DNA of 9,956 bases from Clostridia bacterium (GTDB lineage Bacteria > Bacillota > Clostridia > Lachnospirales > CAG-274), in the NCBI GenBank assembly GCA_030536675.1, contig JAUNPM010000047.1:1-9956 (forward strand), given 5' to 3'. Positions 6,764-9,956 of this stretch are shown in pieces. The position numbers and the translations under genes were made by a program. Positions within the stretch are counted from its first letter, which is position 1; every line of letters starts with the position of its first letter. The notes under the pieces were generated by a model, which made no database searches, was not told where the DNA came from, and saw only the letters and a program-made list of their open reading frames with translations.

Positions 6764-8176
6764 ATGAAAAAGAAAAAATCAATTGTTTTGGCTGTTGTAA
6801 TTATATTTGCTGTGATTTTTTTAATCATAAAACCTTTTTCGGGCGGCAAAGACACTGCTTACCCCGTAACCACAGAAAAAGTGCAAATACAGCCTGTTGT
6901 AACCGAGGTAAGCGCCACAGGCTGCGTTGCTCTTGAGGAAAGTAGCCGCTTTTATTCTTCATCTACAGCCGTAATAAAAGAAATATATGTTAAAGAGGGT
7001 GACAGAGTTAAAAAGGGTCAGCTTTTATTTACATATAACGAAAAAGCCCTTGATGAGCTTAAGGATAGCCTTGAACAGGCTAAATTGGATATTGAAAGCA
7101 GCAAAACAGCTTTAGAGGGCGTAAGCATTGAAACGGATCAAAGTCAGCTTAAGGAATACAGTGCAAATATTAAGCAGTGCGATACAAACATAGCTTCAAT
7201 CATATATAAGATACAACAGCTTAATATACAAATAAATCAGGCTGAAAATGATTTGGCAAGAGCAAAAACGGATCTTGAAAATGACAATGTTTTATACACA
7301 AGCGGCGGCTTGTCCCTTGATGAGCTGAAGGCTTCAGAAGCAGAATATAACAGACAGTCAAGCGAACTGGAGATTTTAAAAAGTCAAAAGCAGGAACAAG
7401 GTCTGTCCCTTGACAGTGAAAAGGTAAATAAAGAGGCGGCACAGGCAAAATACGATCATCTCCTAAATCAAAACAACACTGCCGAAATAAAAAACAAGAG
7501 AAAAGCCCAAGAAATTGCTCTTAAGCAGTCACAGCTTAAAGCAGATCAAATACAGGCTGAGATATATAAATTTAAGACACAGGAAACTGCTCCTTATGAC
7601 GGCATAATAATAAATATTCAAGAGGATTTTATGTCGGGAGCCGCAATAAGCGAGGGAACTTATCTTTTCGGAATATCAGATGAAAAAACGGTTGTGAACC
7701 TTGATGTGCCCGAATATGATATGCAGTCTGTTGCTCTTAAACAGCCTGTAACATTGACCTGTGACGGTTATGATGAGGAATTTAAGGGTATTGTTACAAA
7801 AATATACCCTACTGCCGAAAAAAAGACTATTAAAAACAGTGAAAAAAATGTTGTTACAGTTCAGGTCACTTTAGATAAGCATACTGATTTGAGCCTTGGC
7901 TACAGTGTAGACGGCAGAATAATAACAAGCACAAATGAAAACGCTCTTGTTATTCCGGTAAACTCTTATCTTACAGATGAAACAGGAAAAGACTATGTAT
8001 ATGTAATAAATTCCGACAATACAATTTCCAAAAAATATATATCAATTAAAACCTATGACAATATGTACATAGAAGTTGAAGGATTGAATTTAAGTGAAAA
8101 TGTTGTTACAGCCCCTGATGAAAATATTTTGACAGAAGGTATGGAAGTAACAGTATCGGCAGGTGAAAACAAATGA
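6764..8176 (+). CDS. HlyD/MacA-type membrane-fusion (adaptor) protein of an ABC exporter
   Basis: This is the periplasmic-adaptor-type subunit that, in Gram-positive bacteria (B. subtilis YknX and relatives), works with a MacB-type ATPase and permease on the outer face of the membrane. The 470-residue product starts with a basic stretch, MKKKK, and one membrane anchor (about 6-22). The biotinyl/lipoyl-like domain is split: its first half is AVIKEIYVKEGDRVKKGQLL (69-88) and its second half APYDGIIINIQ (276-286). Between them lies a Gln/Lys/Glu-rich helical hairpin of about 180 residues. A beta-barrel (about 310-390) and a membrane-proximal domain (about 394-466, LVIPVNSYLTDETGKDYVYVI) follow. 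It is longer than YknX or MacA (about 370-380), mainly because of the hairpin. The stop overlaps the next start by 4 bp (ATGA), and the predicted promoters lie just upstream, so it heads the exporter operon. The substrate is unknown. The fold assignment is strong; MacA versus another HlyD-type subfamily is less certain. Confidence 0.93.
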   Translation: MKKKKSIVLAVVIIFAVIFLIIKPFSGGKDTAYPVTTEKVQIQPVVTEVSATGCVALEESSRFYSSSTAVIKEIYVKEGDRVKKGQLLFTYNEKALDELKDSLEQAKLDIESSKTALEGVSIETDQSQLKEYSANIKQCDTNIASIIYKIQQLNIQINQAENDLARAKTDLENDNVLYTSGGLSLDELKASEAEYNRQSSELEILKSQKQEQGLSLDSEKVNKEAAQAKYDHLLNQNNTAEIKNKRKAQEIALKQSQLKADQIQAEIYKFKTQETAPYDGIIINIQEDFMSGAAISEGTYLFGISDEKTVVNLDVPEYDMQSVALKQPVTLTCDGYDEEFKGIVTKIYPTAEKKTIKNSEKNVVTVQVTLDKHTDLSLGYSVDGRIITSTNENALVIPVNSYLTDETGKDYVYVINSDNTISKKYISIKTYDNMYIEVEGLNLSENVVTAPDENILTEGMEVTVSAGENK

Positions 8177-8871
8177 TAAAAGCAGAAAACATAGTTAAAA
8201 TATATAAAAACGGAAAAATTGAAGTTGAAGCCCTAAAAAAAGTCAGCTTAAATGTTGAAAAAGGCGAATTTGTATCCATAATGGGAGCATCTGGTTCGGG
8301 AAAATCCACGTTTATGAATATATTAGGCTGTCTTGATGTTTTGACTTCGGGAAAATATTATCTTGACGGTGAGGACATTTCAAAAATAAGCGGTAAAAAA
8401 CTTGCTTTTATAAGAAACAAAAAAATAGGATTTGTTTTTCAGAGCTTTAATCTTTTGCCTAAACTTACCGCAATAAAAAACGTGGAGCTTCCTATGATAT
8501 ATGGTGGAATATCTCCAAAGGAAAGGCATATACGTGCCCTTTCCGCTCTTGAAAAGGTGGGACTTGCAGAGAGAAAGGATCACAGACCCAATGAAATGAG
8601 CGGAGGTCAGCGCCAAAGAGTTGCAATAGCAAGAAGTCTTGTAAATGACCCTGCAATTATACTTGCCGATGAACCCACAGGCAATTTAGATTCAAAGTCA
8701 AGCATTGAGATCGTCAATATTTTTAGGCAGTTAAATGCAGAGGGCGCTACAATAGTTATGGTAACACACGAACCCGAAATAGCCTGTTACACAAAAAGGA
8801 CAGTTACTTTTAAGGACGGCTTAATAATAAGCGATGAGCCTGTTTCACCCTTAAAGGCGGAGGTGTTTTAG
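8173..8871 (+). CDS. ABC transporter ATP-binding protein, LolD/MacB/YknY type
   Basis: This cytoplasmic ATPase powers the adjacent permease. At 232 residues it has the normal length of a stand-alone MacB-type nucleotide-binding domain. Seen in order: Walker A GASGSGKST (38-46), Q-loop FVFQSFNLLPKL (87-98, Gln90), ABC signature MSGGQRQRVAIARSL (142-156), Walker B IILADE with catalytic Glu167 followed by PTGNLDS, and H-loop His199 in MVTHEP. The NLLP..TA..NVELP stretch after the Q-loop is typical of this family, in which ATP hydrolysis drives a mechanotransmission cycle rather than direct passage through the membrane domain (family knowledge). The signature opens with Met instead of Leu, a tolerated change. 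The start ATG overlaps the adaptor stop by 4 bp and has AGGTG 7 bases upstream. The stop TAG directly abuts the TTG start of the permease. All catalytic residues are intact. Confidence 0.96.
   Translation: MIKAENIVKIYKNGKIEVEALKKVSLNVEKGEFVSIMGASGSGKSTFMNILGCLDVLTSGKYYLDGEDISKISGKKLAFIRNKKIGFVFQSFNLLPKLTAIKNVELPMIYGGISPKERHIRALSALEKVGLAERKDHRPNEMSGGQRQRVAIARSLVNDPAIILADEPTGNLDSKSSIEIVNIFRQLNAEGATIVMVTHEPEIACYTKRTVTFKDGLIISDEPVSPLKAEVF
8859..8863 (+). promoter_or_regulatory. Ribosome binding site deciding a TTG start for the permease
   Basis: GGAGG lies 8 bases before TTG at 8872, itself immediately after the ATPase stop TAG. The spacing is ideal, and no in-frame ATG occurs before codon 19, which would cut into the conserved N-terminal segment. 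Confidence 0.85.
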
Positions 8872-9956
8872 TTGAATATTACAGAACAGATAGCATCTGC
8901 TTTTTCTAACGTTTTTTCAAACAAAATGCGTACCTTTCTTACAATGCTCGGCATAATAATAGGCATTTCCTCCGTTATTATGATAACCTCCGTAGGCGCA
9001 GGAATAAAAACAATGATGGATTCCCAATTTGATAAACTCGGCTCTAACCTTATTACAATTTACCTTAAAAGCTGGATGAATAATGTTAAAGATAAGGATT
9101 ACCTTACAGATGAAGACGTAGAGCTTATAAAAGATCATTACAACATAGAATATGCGGCGCCCTATGTATCATCAAGTGCAGAGGTCACACTTAGAGATAA
9201 AAGCAAGCTCTATTGCACTGTAACGGGAACAACATCGGAATATAAAAACGTGGGAAATATGGAAATGGCTTACGGCAGATTTTTAAATGCAAGTGATAAC
9301 ATAGGCGGTACAAGGGCGGCTGTAATAGATGAATGGATGGCAAAAGAAATGTTTGGCTATGCCAATTGTATAGGTAAAACATTCAGGGCTGAATTTGGGG
9401 ATTATGACGATGTGCTCACTGTAATAGGAGTTCTTAAAAGCTCTGAAGATGATATGGGCTTTGTTTCCACTCACAGTCAGGGAGAAATATTTATGCCCAT
9501 AAAAAAGATATATGACTACAAGGATACAGATGAAAAAGACATTATAGATTATATTTACGCAGGCGTTAAGGACACAAAAAAATCAAACCAAACTCAAAAA
9601 GACATTTTGAGGCTTCTCGAAGCAAGCCACAGCAATGAGGATTACTATGCCATTGAATCATATATGGATCAGGTAAAGGCAATAACGCAGGTTATTGACG
9701 GCATAACCGCATTTATAGGCTTTGTTGCCGCCATATCCCTTTTGGTGGGAGGCGTCGGAGTAATGAACATTATGCTTGTTACGGTTACAGAGAGGACAAG
9801 GGAAATAGGAATACGCAAATCTCTCGGAGCAACAAACGGCAACATTAGAACACAGTTTCTTTTTGAAGCTGTTATACTTACGCTTTCGGGAGGAGTTGTC
9901 GGTGTAATATTGGGATATTTGGGCAGTCTTACCATAGGAAGTGTTGTTTCTTCTCT
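8872..9956 (+). CDS. ABC transporter permease, MacB/FtsX family (3' end outside window)
   Basis: This is the membrane subunit partnering the upstream ATPase and adaptor. The frame is open from TTG at 8872 to the right edge (361 full codons), so roughly the last two TM segments' worth is partly missing. TTG is chosen because GGAGG sits 8 bases upstream and because the family's N-terminal pattern (ITEQIASAFSNVFSNKMRTFLTMLGIIIGISSVIMI) begins right there. TM1 is at about 22-45. A large extracytoplasmic MacB-PCD-like domain follows (about 46-275), then TM2 (about 278-302). Next comes the FtsX-family cytoplasmic signature VTERTREIGIRKSLGAT (305-321), which contacts the ATPase. TM3 is at about 331-355, and a fourth TM is expected beyond the edge. 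This topology fits the non-translocating, mechanotransmission type of exporter. Relatives include B. subtilis YknZ and E. coli MacB, which act on peptides or macrolides. The substrate here cannot be read from the sequence. Confidence 0.94.
   Translation, partial: MNITEQIASAFSNVFSNKMRTFLTMLGIIIGISSVIMITSVGAGIKTMMDSQFDKLGSNLITIYLKSWMNNVKDKDYLTDEDVELIKDHYNIEYAAPYVSSSAEVTLRDKSKLYCTVTGTTSEYKNVGNMEMAYGRFLNASDNIGGTRAAVIDEWMAKEMFGYANCIGKTFRAEFGDYDDVLTVIGVLKSSEDDMGFVSTHSQGEIFMPIKKIYDYKDTDEKDIIDYIYAGVKDTKKSNQTQKDILRLLEASHSNEDYYAIESYMDQVKAITQVIDGITAFIGFVAAISLLVGGVGVMNIMLVTVTERTREIGIRKSLGATNGNIRTQFLFEAVILTLSGGVVGVILGYLGSLTIGSVVSS

Noticed and set aside
8106..8616. Minus-strand ORFs opposite the adaptor end and ATPase
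   Set aside because: They lie antisense to the ATPase Walker A and signature regions and have no supporting start sites.
9669..9935. Minus-strand ORF of 88 codons near the right edge
   Set aside because: Antisense shadow of the FtsX-family permease core, whose sense frame carries the recognisable TERTREIGIRK motif.

Overview
The window looks like chromosomal DNA from a low-GC Gram-positive anaerobe, probably a member of the Clostridia. This rests on the AT-rich coding sequence, strong AGGAGG/GGAGG ribosome binding sites, consensus sigma-A-type promoters and Bacillota-type proteins: an SMC followed by FtsY, and a MacAB/YknXYZ-like exporter. No phage, insertion sequence, CRISPR, rRNA or tRNA signal was seen, and the genus cannot be fixed from the sequence alone.

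The layout is two divergent gene clusters around one AT-rich intergenic region of about 300 bp (6460-6763). The left cluster is on the minus strand and reads smc (chromosome condensation ATPase), ftsY (signal recognition particle receptor), then an uncharacterised membrane protein that runs off the left edge. smc and ftsY share one base (TAATG). The third gene begins 9 bp after the ftsY stop, with its own Shine-Dalgarno, so all three are probably one transcript. No rnc lies upstream of smc, although rnc-smc-ftsY is the usual order in many Bacillota.

The right cluster is on the plus strand and encodes a tripartite ABC export system: an HlyD/MacA-like membrane-fusion protein, a LolD/MacB-type ATPase, and a MacB/FtsX-type permease that runs off the right edge. 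The junctions are a 4-bp ATGA overlap and a directly abutting TAG-TTG with a GGAGG site. The permease therefore starts with TTG. The three subunits would assemble into one envelope complex whose substrate cannot be read from the sequence; antimicrobial peptides or small toxic molecules are typical for the family.

The intergenic region carries two tandem consensus promoters for the exporter, each with TTGACA, a 17-bp spacer and a good -10. They share a 10-bp repeat (ATACATAGTA), and the proximal one overlaps an imperfect inverted repeat. This suggests repressor control by a regulator encoded outside the window. A weaker promoter candidate faces smc. The most interesting unexplained items are the conserved-looking membrane protein after ftsY and this operator-like structure. 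No clearly new biological system was found.
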